From Cryptomeria japonica (Eukaryota > Streptophyta > Pinopsida > Cupressales > Cupressaceae), in the NCBI RefSeq assembly GCF_030272615.1, contig NC_081413.1:98271239-98335238 (forward strand): DNA of 64,000 bases, read 5' to 3'. A model generated the notes under the pieces. That model made no database searches. It was given only the letters and a program-made list of their open reading frames with translations, and was not told the DNA's origin. Position 1 is the stretch's first letter. Each line of letters begins with the position of its first letter. The position numbers and the translations under genes were made by a program. Below, piece after piece: positions 1-11,647 of the stretch.

Positions 1-572
1 AAAGGGTCATGAATTTGGCGTGAGCTGACGATGAAGGGAGGTCCTTTTCCCTATCACCCCGCGAGATAAATTAACCTTGTCGAATGTGGTGTGAGCTAGT
101 GGTAGAAGGGGAAAATCCTTTTCCCCACCACCCCATGAGGCGAGTATGGATATGCAAATAGCTTTGCGGGGAAACAAAAGTAAAGTAGATAGCATCCCTC
201 GCTTTTCCTTGTGACATGGTTGTTTAGTTGATGGACCTAACCTTCATGGCATGATCTTGGTCAACCATCTGTGCATGATAAGGATGATCCAATGGCCTGA
301 ATTTAAATAGGAGATGATTGTTGAAATCCAAACAAGTGTCTGAGGGTGGTTGTCATCTTAATGGGTCAAAACTCAATTTATGACCTAGTCGACAAACCAA
401 ATCAAATTTGATCAGCTCCAACCACTTTCTAGGGGCAGAGGGACAAGTGCAATTACTCCACCATGCTCCTGTAAGTATTTCTCTCAATCGCCCATGCTCA
501 TTTATTGCATACAAAAGACTTATGGGTCTCATAGAGGATGTTTAGACGCCATCCCAATGCAAATGCTTTCCT
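1..572. other. Unclassified flank of LINE insertion
   Basis: No coding region is recognised. A diverged direct duplication is visible, with 18-65 and 88-136 sharing the pattern GTGAGCT...CCTTTTCC...CACCCC. The sequence resumes at 6969 on the far side of the LINE, so 1-590 and 6969 onward were once contiguous. The right-hand part holds a TATA-like stretch and long pyrimidine-rich runs, so the host sequence could itself be an old LTR, but no second LTR copy is in the window. Confidence 0.5.
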
Positions 573-590
573 AATTTTTCAGGGGTTATT
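573..590. repeat. LINE target-site duplication, left copy
   Basis: AATTTTTCAGGGGTTATT; matches 6951-6968 at 17 of 18 positions. It directly adjoins the poly-T (poly-A) end of the LINE. Confidence 0.9.
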
Positions 591-817
591 TTTTTTTTTT
601 TGAAAAAAGAGGTAAAGATTTATTCAAAAATCATAGAATTACAAAGAACAGGCCTAAGGACCACTAAGACAACAACAAAACTAAAAGGAACCTAAAAGAA
701 CCACCAACACCACCACTACAAAGTCCAGTGACCATAGCATTAGATCCAACCATCGGATTTCCAATGATAATACCTTTTCAAAAAGCCCTCAGACAAATGA
801 TGTCAGCCATAGGCAAG

Positions 818-3800
818 CTACTTTGGAATTATACCAAAAACTAGACTAATCTGGAACCTCGAAGGGCCTAAAAATGAAAATGAAAATGAAACAAACATAA
901 AAGGGAAATTGATCCTACACCATCGAGTCTCTTGCATCATCGTGTCTTCTAGCATTAACCTATCTAAAGTTTCAAGATAATCAAGAGGTAGACCATCCCT
1001 TCCACTAAAATCCCAAGCACCAACATGCTCTAAAGCCCACTTGGCCAAACAATCAACCACTCTATTCCACTCCCTCAGAATATGACAAAAGGAGACAAAT
1101 TCCAATGTATTACACAGTTGTAAAAATTGTCTGACCACAGAAGCTAATTGCCAACTCACATCATTCAAATTTTGTTTGTTCAACACATCCACAACAATTT
1201 GAGAATCCGACTCACAAATAATCTTCCTCCATCCTAAAGAATAACCTCACCCAACAACAATCTTAATAGCTAGGGCCTCCATAAGATTGTTAGAGTGTTG
1301 TCCAATATAAATAGAGAAGAAAAAAACTGCACAACCATCATCACCTCTACCTATTCCTCCAATACCTGCATGTCCAGGATTCCCACGGGAAGAGCCATCT
1401 GTATTAATTTTTAAGATTCCCACGGGAGGGGGAATCCACCTTCCATCTCTACTTATCCGCTACTTCACATGTCGAGATCTATTTCCAGTAGCATAGTCCA
1501 TTTTAATGTTTTCGAATTACAGATTCCTTACAATAGCATAATCACTCAGATCAACATTTTCAGACAAATTACACTTAGCCGATATTGTCTCCTAAAGCCT
1601 ATTAACTATCTTCTACCACAACTGAGGACTCCCTATATGTGAATCACAAAAGACCCTTTGATTCCTTTCCAGCCACAAATTCTAGATAATAAGGGCTGGC
1701 CCAATAGCCTAGGCCATTTGAAGAAAAAAGGTCTTTGTTGGGGCTCTGCCCAAGCTATCCCAAAAGTCAATTAAGGAGGTACAATGAAAACAAGAATGTT
1801 TCCAATCCTCCCATAACTTGTGCCAAATCTCCCTAGAGAAAGGGCATAGACAAAACAAGTGGGAGAAGTCTTCCTCATCATGCATACAAAGATAACAGAT
1901 AGATGGTCCCTGGAAGCCTCTCTTATGAAGATTCTCCCATGTGAGACATTTCCTTTGAGCAACCAACCATAAGAAAAAAATTACATTTTGGCCAAGAGGA
2001 GCTATTCCAAACCTTCTTCCACCAGGGAACATTCATCAGGCCATGCAATTGCCTATCAAGCTGAGCATAACCTTCAACAACAAAAAACTTGCCTTTTGGG
2101 TTAGGACCCCAAGCCAACATATCTCTCTCCTTGAGGGAACTACATAACCTACCATCCAAGATATTAACCAACACCACATGATCTTCATCTGAGCCACCCA
2201 AGGGCCATTCAAGAGGATCCTTCCAACAAATTACCTCAACCTATCCAATGCGACTAACCATTTTAAAATTCTCCACCTTAACCTATCCAATATCAGTGAA
2301 AATGTTGCAAAGAGGCTGAAGCTATGGATAATTAGACAAAATAGGAGGGTGGTGACCATCCCAAGAGTCTTGCCAAAAAAGAGATTCAAAGCCTCTATTA
2401 CAAATCCAGAAAAGGCCATCTTTAATAAGTTGGGAACCTTTTTTAAGAGTATCCTAGATATAAGAGCCCTTGCCCACTAAACTAAGACAAGGCACCTCAT
2501 GATCATTAGCACCAGGGAGATACTTGTGGGTTAAAATCTTGGCCTAGTTCTAATCCTAACTGTTACACCACCTCTAATATAGCTTAGCCACCAAGGTCTT
2601 GCTAACCAAAGCAATAGATCTAAGGCCAAGGTCCCCAGCATGTCTCAATCTACAAATAGAGTCCCATTTAACTAAACTCCACTTAGAAGAAAGAAAACTA
2701 CTAGACCAAAGAAATTGATGAGAAAGAGCATCAAACTCTCACACAAATATGGAGGGGGGATCCTGCACAAAACACCTATAAATGGGAAGTTCTTGCACCA
2801 TAGTCTTCAGAAGAATCACTCTCCCAGCAGAGGATAACCACTTGTAAGTCCAATAGTTAACCTTATAACATAATTTATCCAAAATTCCTTGCCAAAAATC
2901 TTTGCATTGAACCCCCAAATCTAAAGGAATCCCAAGGTACAAAAAAGGAAGGGACCCCGTCTAAAATTTGAGGATCCTGGCAATCCTATTCTGAATAAGC
3001 TGAGGGGTATTAAAGAAATATATGGATGATTTATCTTCATTATTTTTCTGACCTAAGGATTTGCAATAGGTATCCAAAGCTCTCCTAAAATTCATTATCT
3101 CATTGATTCTGGCCCTGCCCATCAAACCTATGTCATCCACAAACTAAAGATGAGAGCATGGAGGTAGAGGATTACTCCAACTCTAGCCCCAAATAAGACC
3201 ATGTCTCACTTGGGAAGTGAGAAATCTTCCAAGACCTTCAGCCATGAGAATAAATAAATAGGGAGATAAAGGGTCCCCTTACCGAAGCCCCCGCTAAGCA
3301 CTAAACAATTCTGAGGGTTCCCCATTAATAGGAACTGAGAAAGAGGTAGAAGTCACACAACTAAGAACCCAATTCACCTACTCTTCTCTAAAACCAAAAG
3401 CTAAAAGGATCTTCTGTAAGAAATCCCAACTCATGCTATCATAATATTTGGCTATGTAAAGTTTAATAAACATATCCTTCTCCTTAGAGGAAGCCATCAA
3501 ATGAATAGCCTCCATTACTATCACAACTCCATCAAGGATCTTCCTTCCATCAATGAAACCACCTTGCTCGTTAGAAACCAAAGTGTAGAGGAGAGGTTTG
3601 AGTTGTTCAACAATCAATTTAGTGATTATCTTGTAGATAACATTACATAAAGAAATAGGCTTGTACTGATCCAAGCTATTAGCCCCCTCCTTCTTAAGAA
3701 TGAGATCCAAGAAGGTATAATTAATAGATTTGAGAATTTGTTTATTCCTATGAGTTTCTTGAACCACATCTAGAAGATCATACTTTATAATCTCCCTAAA

Positions 3801-5224
3801 TTCTTAAAAAACTCAATAGAAAACCCATTAGGGCTAGGAGCCATACCTTTTTTCATTTGAAACACAACCCCCTCAAGTTCAGACAACAAAATGGGGTGCA
3901 AGAGAGCATCATTTATTTCAACAGAGACAAGAGGGGGATTACAATTCAAGATGGTCCTCTCTTCCAACATAGCTTCATGATCCTCTTTGGTAAACAAGTT
4001 AGAAAAAAAACTGACAACTTCCATAGAAATTTCTTCTTTAGATGAAATATGAACCCCTTCTAAAGATATAAGAGAGGTAATAGAATTACCATACCTCTGA
4101 GCCTTAATAGAATTATGAAAAAAAATAGTGTTTCTATCACCTTCTTGGAGCTAATCCACACAAGACTTTTGTTTCCAGAAAATATCCTCATGCGACTCCC
4201 ACTCTTCTAAGTCCTTTAGATAAAGGGACTTAGCCATACTGAGCTCCATAGTCATCCCTTGGCCCCTAATTTGATGCATAACCTCATCCATCTTGGATTG
4301 AGCTGCCATCTTGTGTCTATGTAGATTCCCAAAACATTGTTTATTCCAGCTCTTTAACCTATATTTCACATGTTGTAATCTCTTCCCAAAGGTGTACATA
4401 GCCCTCCCATGGGTAGGCACCCCTTCATACCACCAATCAACCATAAGATCCCTCAATGACTAATCACAAAGAAACATCAATTGAAATTTAAAAGAGGGAT
4501 TTTTGGAGGTTCCAAAAGATGTAATAGAAAGCTTAATAGGCCAATGATCAGAACCCCTCCAATCAAGAATTTCTAAATTGGTGGACCACCTATCATGCAC
4601 CCAATAGCAGGAAACCAAAAATTTATCAATCCTTTGAGAGATATCCTCAACACCACTCCTCCTATTATTCCATAAAGACACCATTAATTGGCTTCACATC
4701 AATGAGATTCAAGAGACCAATATTATCTCTGAGTAAATTTGAGGAAGGATCAAGCCTGAATAACCCACCTCACTTTTCCTCCAAACTAGTAACGACATTA
4801 AAATCTCCAGCCAAAATCTAGGGGAGAAAAGGATCTTGATCCCGAACAAGATTGATGTGAGCCCAAAGATGTGACTTATCCACAAGATCAGTAGGAGCAT
4901 AAATATTAGATAAGAGACATCTTTCTCTAGTCTCAAAGATAGAAACAACCATAGAAATGGAAGACCTGCTAGAAAACCACCACAAAGGGGAAAATTTCCT
5001 TGGGTTCCAGAAGCAAGTAGCCCCCCTAAACTACCATGAGATCTCACTCCTTTTTAAAGGCCCTGGGGCCAAACATGCAAAGCACAACTGGCCAAACCAT
5101 CCACTGAAAGCTTGGTTTCCTGAATAAAAACAACATCACCAGACTTAGAGTCAATTAATCTAAAAATAACTTTTTATCTAGGGATGTTGTTCAACCCCCT
5201 TACATTCCATGAGAGCACAATCAT
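818..5224 (-). pseudogene. LINE ORF2: endonuclease, RT, RNase H, broken
   Basis: The ORF2 polyprotein nicks the target and reverse-transcribes element RNA. The ATG at 5224 opens with MIVLSWNVRGLNN, the classic start of plant LINE AP-type endonucleases, but codon 17 is TAA. Endonuclease remnants cover about 5224-4460. RT follows at about 3800-2740, with YKPISLCNVIYKI and EQGGFIDGRKI blocks. The catalytic FVDD is at 3132-3143 and is immediately preceded by a TAG stop. The zf-RVT domain lies near 2032-1709 (CYLCMHDEEDFSHLFC). RNase H is at about 1290-818, including the ESDSQ aspartate motif. Many stops and indels interrupt it. RT family assignment is secure; exact joins are not reconstructed. 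Confidence 0.88.
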
Positions 5225-5232
5225 TTATGTGG

Positions 5233-6660
5233 TTGAGAGAAGTGGGAATCAATAGGCTTCACAAACCCTGACTCAACCAAAGTATCACCAATAATCTTAA
5301 CCTTTTCCTGATCCATTTTTCATCCACTCCTTAAAGGTTTGTCTAAAGAACCATTTTTTAGGGTCTTCTGCTGCAAGCCTAAAATAGGCAAGGCTTTGTT
5401 ACTCTTCACAAAACTTGAGGCCACTATAGTGGAAGGAGGAGTAGATGACATGACCACTGCACCTTCAAGGACCTATGACCCACTAAGATCTATGTTGTCC
5501 TAAACATGGGAAGGAAAATCCATAACCATTTGAACATCCTGTTGATTGTCTAAAGATAGGGCCTGACCCTCTTTTTTGGAATCCCCATCCTACACCTCAC
5601 GTTGAAATTGGGCACCCAAGGACATTTCAACTGGAACTCCTTCCTCTTGGGCCAAATCCTCTAGAACATCAAACCTATTTAGGGTGACATCATTTTGCCT
5701 ATCCAACTAGGATCTCTTCTTTCCTTTGTCTTCATTCTAAGGTTTGACAGGAATGAAGCCATCTTTGTCAGCATGACCATTAGGCATAGGGGATTTCCCC
5801 TTATCTTTCCCCATAATAGAGTGAGGAGGATCGAAAATAGCCAGTTTAGAAGATTTATTTATAGGACATCTCCGCTGTAAATGACCATATTCATGACAAA
5901 TTATGCATCTAAATGGCACGGCTTCATAATCTAGATGTTAGATCTAAGAAGTTGTCCCCAAACAGATTTCCATAGAGTTTGGAAAAGGATTATTTAAATC
6001 AACTTCTACACATATACGAGTGTAGGAAATTACCTTTTGATCTTGAGTTTGTGAAGATGAACCCATAGATTTACCAAGAAGCAGTTAGATTGAGTGAAGA
6101 ATATCTTCTCTCCAAAATTCCAATGGAAGCCTCGACAATCGGATCCACATGGACACATGAGAGGGAAGCTCCTCAGCAGAATTAAAGCCAATATGCCAAG
6201 GTTTGATAAAGAGTCCCACCTAGTTGAAAAAATAAGGGCCACCATCAAAAGTCGTGTTCCTATCTGCCAGGTTGGAAAAAATAACCAGAAAATAGTTATT
6301 AGCTACCATAAGTAGCTCCATGTATCCTTCAGGATTCCAGACATAGCGTGCCCAAGACTCTAAAATAGGTATAGAGAGGTGAAGGCCGATAAATTTGCAC
6401 ATAAGAGCATGATTACACCAATATTCAACATCCTCTAAAGTTTGCTCAGGTTGAATAACCAGAACTCGATGATCTTGGGATCTCTCCAAACAACCATTCA
6501 CCTTTTTCATATGAAAAGGCTCTTTCATAGAAGAGACACCTGCCCCTGATTGGGAATGACTAATGTGTTCCTTTCCACATACATGCATCAAATGAGATGG
6601 ATCCGCCATATCCAGATCTCCAAAGATCATCTGAGAAGAGGATAATCCTCTATTCTCCAT
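5233..6660 (-). pseudogene. LINE ORF1, RNA-binding protein, broken
   Basis: Plant LINE ORF1 product, expected to coat element RNA in the retrotransposition particle. The likely ATG is at 6660 (MENRGLSSSQ). A DUF4283-like domain follows at about 6500-6220 (HRVLVIQPEQTLEDVEYWCNHA and GGPYFF). A CX2CX4HX4C zinc knuckle lies at about 5860-5919 (CIICHEYGHLQRRC). Further on is an NRFDVLEDL segment that is common in plant LINE ORF1. In-frame stops after the DUF4283 part and in the C-terminal half break the frame. The upstream hydrophobic reading from 6876 is probably not part of the protein. The end near 5233 is approximate and abuts the ORF2 start. Confidence 0.8.
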
Positions 6661-6950
6661 GGACCCAGAGAAAATACCAAAAGAAGAAAAATAAAAGGGG
6701 TAGAAAACCCAACCCCAAAATCCCACACACCCCAATGACAACCCAGAGTAGAAGAAACAGAAAAGTATTACAAAGAAACCCTGCGGCAGCCCAGAAAACC
6801 TGACCACGGGCAAGAAAAAATGGACCCCTAGCAAGCAAGAAACCCCCTGGAATGAAGCAAGCAGAGCACATAACACAAGCTAGGGCACATCGGCCCTAGC
6901 ATGAAACCCACACACACATAGAGCCATCATTCCCTCTCTTCTCTCACACC

Positions 6951-6968
6951 AATTTTTTAGGGGTTATT
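6951..6968. repeat. LINE target-site duplication, right copy
   Basis: AATTTTTTAGGGGTTATT; partner of 573-590. It marks the 5' end of the LINE at 6950, showing that the element is not 5'-truncated. Confidence 0.9.
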
Positions 6969-8184
6969 ACTCCTCCCTAGTTTTGCAAGATATCTTCAAG
7001 CATGCAACAATTTGATCAATCTATTCGGATCTGATCTTTCTTCTTTTGTAACCTAACCTTAGCTGGTTAGGGTTTCTAATCAGTACTCCAAGTTACACCT
7101 CATCTATAAAGGCAATTTTGTAACCTTCTTTGAGGGTTCTTCTCCCCTTTCTCTTATAAATTTTGTATGATTTCTATAACTATAATTGCCTTGCCTTTAT
7201 GTTAATAAACTATCTATTCTTACCTTATCTTTGTTGTTGAATATACTATGTTATTCACCTCTTATTCTACAATCTTTCTTTCTTTTATCTCCCAATTTCA
7301 ATCTGTGTTAATTTTCTTGTATGTGTTATTTGTGGGTAGCTTTCTATTCCTCTCAACATCTAGCTAGGTTCTAACCTCCCTACTTTGTTTGGAGATATTT
7401 GTTAAGATAGAGATTTGTGTATGCCTTTTGGGTGGTTTATTGATGTATTGTGCATTCATGGGTGATGAAAGAAACAAATTTCAATTAGGTGCATCACCTC
7501 TCATTTCCCTTTCAACATTATTTCTCCCTTGTTCTCCCTCAAAATCATTATAATAGGTTTTATAAGTGTTGGGTTCATCCAATACTGCACCCTGATTGGA
7601 AAGGAAGTCCTAATTGGAAAGGAGGTTGGCCTTCTCCAAAGATTTAACCTCACTTGCACAAGATCCCACACTTGAAGGTTATTTCCACATTTCACAAGGT
7701 TTTTAAGCATAAGTGTTCAAAAAGGGTACAAACTTTTGTTACAACAGGGTCCTAAAAAATTAATTAGCAAAAGATGTGAAATCCATGAAGATTTATGTGG
7801 GTGAATGGATTTACAAGATAACTATTCCAACAAGAATCAAGAATAAGTTCACTTGGGAATAGAATGATAAGGTTATCAAATTTAGTGGGAGAGTTATCAA
7901 AAACAATTAAATTACTCCTAAATTAAACTCATAATGCTAAAATTTGGAGAACCCAACAGAAAACCTTCAATTTTTTTACTTGGGCACTTTCACTTGATTT
8001 CTTGCAATTTCTAAGTAGACATGGGGAATTTACATGAGATGGCTATGAAATATTAAATTAGATCTTAAGAAGTTGAAAATAATGTCAAAATCAAGAAATG
8101 GTGGTATATTGGGTGGCTTGGTCCTAGACACTCTACAAGGTAGCATAGACCCCCTATCATATAAACTCGTTAAAATTTACAATG
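6969..8184. other. Unclassified intergenic sequence
   Basis: Nothing coding is recognised. A CATCTATAAAGGC stretch near 7100 is TATA-like and is followed by CT-rich sequence, as in many plant LTR promoters. A short minus reading at 7501-7710 contains a repeated SFPIR motif but matches no family I know. The right end is the insertion site of the next element. Confidence 0.4.
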
Positions 8185-8189
8185 ATATT
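8185..8189. repeat. Element C target-site duplication, left
   Basis: ATATT, identical to 11643-11647, directly outside the 5' LTR. Confidence 0.85.
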
Positions 8190-9538
8190 TGTAGACACTT
8201 AAAAATAATTATTTTTAATTATTTTTAATTCCTCATATAATTAATTAATTAATTATGTTAATTCAAATTCTCCTCAATATTAATTAAATATAATTAATAT
8301 TGTCACTATGGTATGTGACTGATTTATTTAATAAATCAATCCCTTTCTTCATTCTTCTAAAAATTAAATCCTCACAAATATCCTTCTTAGCTAATTAATT
8401 TCAATTAATTAGTTAACCCACATGATTCCTACAAACCATCTTCTTAATTCATCATTAACCTAATAAAGTCTTCAAGAAACTCCCTAAACTCACTTAACCT
8501 TATTCTTCTAATTTTTAATTCCCTCCACTCATTCTCTCTCGTAGTCAAATCCTCCTACAAATCCTAATCCCACCTAACATTTCCTCTAATCCCCCTCCTA
8601 ATGAGTTGCTAATGGCTAATCATCATGATTAGCCACAAAGTCAACTCCTTGTCCCTTCCATCCAACCACTAGCTTTTAATGTTCTTTTCCTAGGTGAATG
8701 TGAGATTTTCAAAATCTCACAATCCTCTAGGCATCTCCTCTCTGAAGGAATTTTTAATTCCTTCTTATTCATCCAATCCCCATGATTATCCCTTTTTAGA
8801 GAATTTTAAATTCCTCCTCCCCATTCTTCAAAGAATGTCACATCCCTTGCTCCTCTCAAGGCACATTGGGAAGCCTTCCCAATGCACCGTGCTCCTCTCA
8901 AGGCACATTGGGAAGCCTTCCCAATGCACCTTGCTCTTCTCAAGGTACCTTGGGAAATCTTCCCAATGTACCTTGAGGAGTGTGGAGACAAGAAATGCCT
9001 TTAAGGCATATCTCTTGGTCTCCACACCCTCTCTTGGACCTTGTGTGAGCTCACAAGAAATCCTAGCCCTTCATCTTGAATCCATCCTATCCATCCATTT
9101 TTCCTCTCCCCTTCCTATAAATTGAGGATTCCATTCCTTCATTCATCATCTCCAAGTTCAGTAATCTTATGCTACCCTTTTGAGCCTAGGAAATCATCTT
9201 AGCAAGCAAGAGGAGAGCCATTTTGTCCAAATCATATTTCATCCACACTTAACCATTTTGTCCATATCATCCTCCTATAATCCATTTCATATTGTGCACA
9301 ATATTGGAGAGCCATCCACATCAAGCAATAAAAGGAGCACATCAAGTGGAGCATCACCAAGGGGCACCTTCACTTCATCAAGCTCAATCTAAGGGAGAGG
9401 TATAAGGTTTTGTGAGGTATATGCATCTTATTCATGTTTTCATGTGTTTTGGAGTTATGTCTTTGATTTCATATGATTATATGTTTGACTTGCATGTTTT
9501 CTAACTAAATCCACCTCACTAGTCTTTTCCCCTCTTCA
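8190..9538 (+). repeat. Element C 5' LTR
   Basis: TG...CA termini. It begins with AT-rich sequence and contains three tandem palindromic blocks at about 8855-8980. A TATA box lies at 9116. A 143-codon open reading at 8694-9125 is an accident of this sequence, since it lies across the hairpins and the promoter and is repeated in the 3' LTR. Confidence 0.92.
9116..9123 (+). promoter_or_regulatory. TATA box of element C 5' LTR
   Basis: TATAAATT in CTTCCTATAAATTGAGG, about 930 bp into the LTR. It is conserved at the same offset in the 3' LTR and would drive the genomic transcript. Confidence 0.6.
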
Positions 9539-9671
9539 TTCTATACCCCCCCCCCGATGCTTTATGCTGGGGCCCTTTTCTTCTTCTATCTTCTACACAC
9601 CGCCAAAATGTAGACACTTAAAAATAATTATCTTAGTTATTTTTAATTCCTCACATAATTAATTCTGATTC

Positions 9672-10194
9672 TTATCATGTCTTATACAAGATGAATCCTT
9701 CCTGAAACCAGATGATCTGATCATGTCTTATACAAGATGAATCCTTCCTGAAACCAGACATTGTGATCAATCATGTCTTATGCAGGATGAATCCTTCTTG
9801 AAACCAGACGCTCTGATCATGTCTTATACAGGATGAATCCTTCCTGAAACCAGATGCTCTGATCATGTCTTATACAGGATGAATCCTTCCTGAAACCAAA
9901 CGTTGTGATCAATCATGTCTTATACAGGATGAATCCTTCTTGAAACTAGATGCTTTGATCATGTCTTATATAGGATGAATCCTTCTTGAAACCAGACGTT
10001 GTGATCAATCATGTCTTATATAGGATGAATCCTTCCTGAAACCAGACGCTCTGATCATGTCTTATACAAGATGAATCTTTTCAAAAATGAGACGTTGTGA
10101 TCAATCATATCTTATACAAGATGAATCCTTCCTGAAACCAGACACTTTGATCATCTTTGTCTTATACAGGATGAATCCTTCCTGAAACAAGACT
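9672..10194 (+). repeat. Alternating 46/50-bp tandem repeat
   Basis: About eleven copies of a unit built on ATCATGTCTTATACAGGATG followed by AATCCTTCCTGAAACCAGA. Units ending near GCTCTG are followed directly by the next unit. Units ending near GTTGTG usually carry an extra AATC spacer, so 46- and 50-bp units alternate and form a roughly 96-bp higher-order period. The array fills most of the internal region of element C and has no coding potential. Confidence 0.9.
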
Positions 10195-10278
10195 AAATCT
10201 AGATCTTATCAATCAAATCAATATCATCATAAAAAAACAAGATTATTCTTTGAATCAATGCATCATCACACCTTGCTT

Positions 10279-10293
10279 CAAAGAGGGGCAAAA
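10279..10293 (+). other. Polypurine tract of element C
   Basis: AAAGAGGGGCAAAA just before the 3' LTR, the expected site for plus-strand priming. A reverse-complement relative (TTTGCCCCTCTTTG) sits at 61552-61567 beside another LTR. Confidence 0.75.
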
Positions 10294-11642
10294 TGTAGAC
10301 ACTTAAAAATAATTATTTTTAATTATTTTTAATTCCTCACATAATTAATTAATTAATTATGTTAATTCAAATTCTCCTCAATATTAATTAAATATAATTA
10401 ATATTGTCACTATGGTATGTGACTGATTTATTTAATAAATCAATCCCTTTCTTTATTCTTCTAAAAATTAAATCCTCACAAATCTCCCTCTTAGCTAATT
10501 AATTTCAATTAATTAGTTAACCCGCATGATTCCTACAAACCATCTTCTTAATTCATCATTAACCTAATAAAGTCTTCTAGAAACTCCCTAAACTCACTTA
10601 ACCTTATTCTTCTAATTTTTAATTCCCTCCACTCATTCTCTCTCCTAGTCAAATCCTCCTACAAATCCTAATCCCACCTAATATTTCCTCTAATCCCCCT
10701 CCTAATGATTTGCTAATTGCTAATCATCATGATTAGCCACAAAGTCAACTCCATGTCCCTTCCATCCAACCTCTAGCTTTTAATGCTCTTTTCCTAGGTG
10801 AATGTGAGATTTTCAAAATCTCACAATCCTCTAGGCATCTCCTTTCTGAAGGAAATTTTAATTCCTTCTTATTCCTCCAATCCCCATGATTATCCCTTTT
10901 TGGAGAAATTTAAATTCCTCCTCCCCATTCTTCAAAGAATGTCACATCCCTTGCTCCTCTCAAGGCACATTGGGAAGCCTTCCCAATGCACCGTGCTCCT
11001 CTCAAGGCACATTGGGAAGCCTTCCCAATCCACCTTTCTCTTCTCAAGGTACCTTGGGAAATCTTCCCAATGCACCTTGAGGAGTGTGGAGACAAGAAAT
11101 GCCTTTAAGGGATATCTCTTGGTCTCCACACCCTCTCTTGGACCTTGTGTGAGCTCACAAGCAATCCTAGACCTTCATCTTGAATCCATCCTATCCATCC
11201 ATTTTTCCTCTCCTCTTCCTATAAATTGAGGATTCCATTCCTTCACTCATCATATCCAAGTTCAGTAATCTTATGTTGCCCTTTTGAGCCTAGGAAATCA
11301 TCTTAGCAAGCAAGAGGAGAGCCATTTTGTCCAAATCATATTTCATCCACACTTAACCATTTTGTCCATATCATCCTCCTAGAATCCATTTCATATTGTG
11401 CACAACATTGGAGAGCCATCCACATCAAGCACTCAAAGGAGCACATCAAGTGGAGCATCACCAAGGGGTGCCTTCACTTCATCAAGCTCAATCCGAGGGA
11501 GAGGTATAAGGTTTTGTGACGTATATGCATCTTATTCATGTTTTCATGTGTTTTGGAGTTATTTCTTTGATTTCATATGATTATATGTTTGACTTGCATG
11601 TTTTCTAACTAAATCCACCTCACTAGTCTTTTCCCCTCTTCA
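10294..11642 (+). repeat. Element C 3' LTR
   Basis: Same length as the 5' LTR with scattered substitutions and no net indel. The same palindromic block array lies at about 10960-11085, and a TATA box at 11220. Confidence 0.92.
11220..11227 (+). promoter_or_regulatory. TATA box of element C 3' LTR
   Basis: TATAAATT at the same LTR offset as 9116. If active it could drive read-out into the flank at 11643 onward. Confidence 0.55.
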
Positions 11643-11647
11643 ATATT
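11643..11647. repeat. Element C target-site duplication, right
   Basis: ATATT, directly after the 3' LTR; five bases is the usual LTR-element duplication length. Confidence 0.85.

Larger units (their letters stand above)
591..6950 (-). mobile_element. Full-length plant L1-type LINE
   Basis: Non-LTR retrotransposon lying 3'-to-5' along the plus strand. A poly-T run at 588-601 is its poly(A) tail. Going leftward from 6950 come ORF1 (DUF4283-like domain and CCHC knuckle) and ORF2 (endonuclease, RT, zf-RVT and RNase H). It is bounded by an 18-bp target-site duplication with one mismatch (573-590 and 6951-6968). Its 6.36-kb length is normal for a full-length plant LINE, so both ends are probably present. 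Both ORFs carry several stops, so it cannot move by itself. Confidence 0.93.
8190..11642 (+). mobile_element. Complete non-autonomous LTR retrotransposon (element C)
   Basis: Two direct 1349-bp LTRs (8190-9538 and 10294-11642) both start TGTAGACACTT and end CCCCTCTTCA. The insertion is flanked by a perfect ATATT duplication (8185-8189 and 11643-11647). The internal region is only 755 bp, with no Gag or Pol reading frame; most of it is a tandem repeat. A purine-rich tract AAAGAGGGGCAAAA ends just before the 3' LTR. No iMet-type primer-binding site follows the 5' LTR. By eye the LTRs differ at roughly 40 positions (about 97% identical), implying a fairly young insertion. It would have to move with proteins from another element. 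Confidence 0.93.

Noticed and set aside
7-195. 62-residue minus-strand ORF at the window edge
   Set aside because: It overlaps a diverged direct repeat and has no domain or context.
8694-9125. 143-residue plus-strand ORF, repeated at 10798-11229
   Set aside because: It lies wholly within the LTRs of a non-coding element, reads across palindromic blocks and the TATA box, and is duplicated only because LTRs are duplicated.
9672-10194. CRISPR-like regular repeat array
   Set aside because: There are no unique spacers: the units are contiguous, diverged tandem copies inside a plant LTR element.
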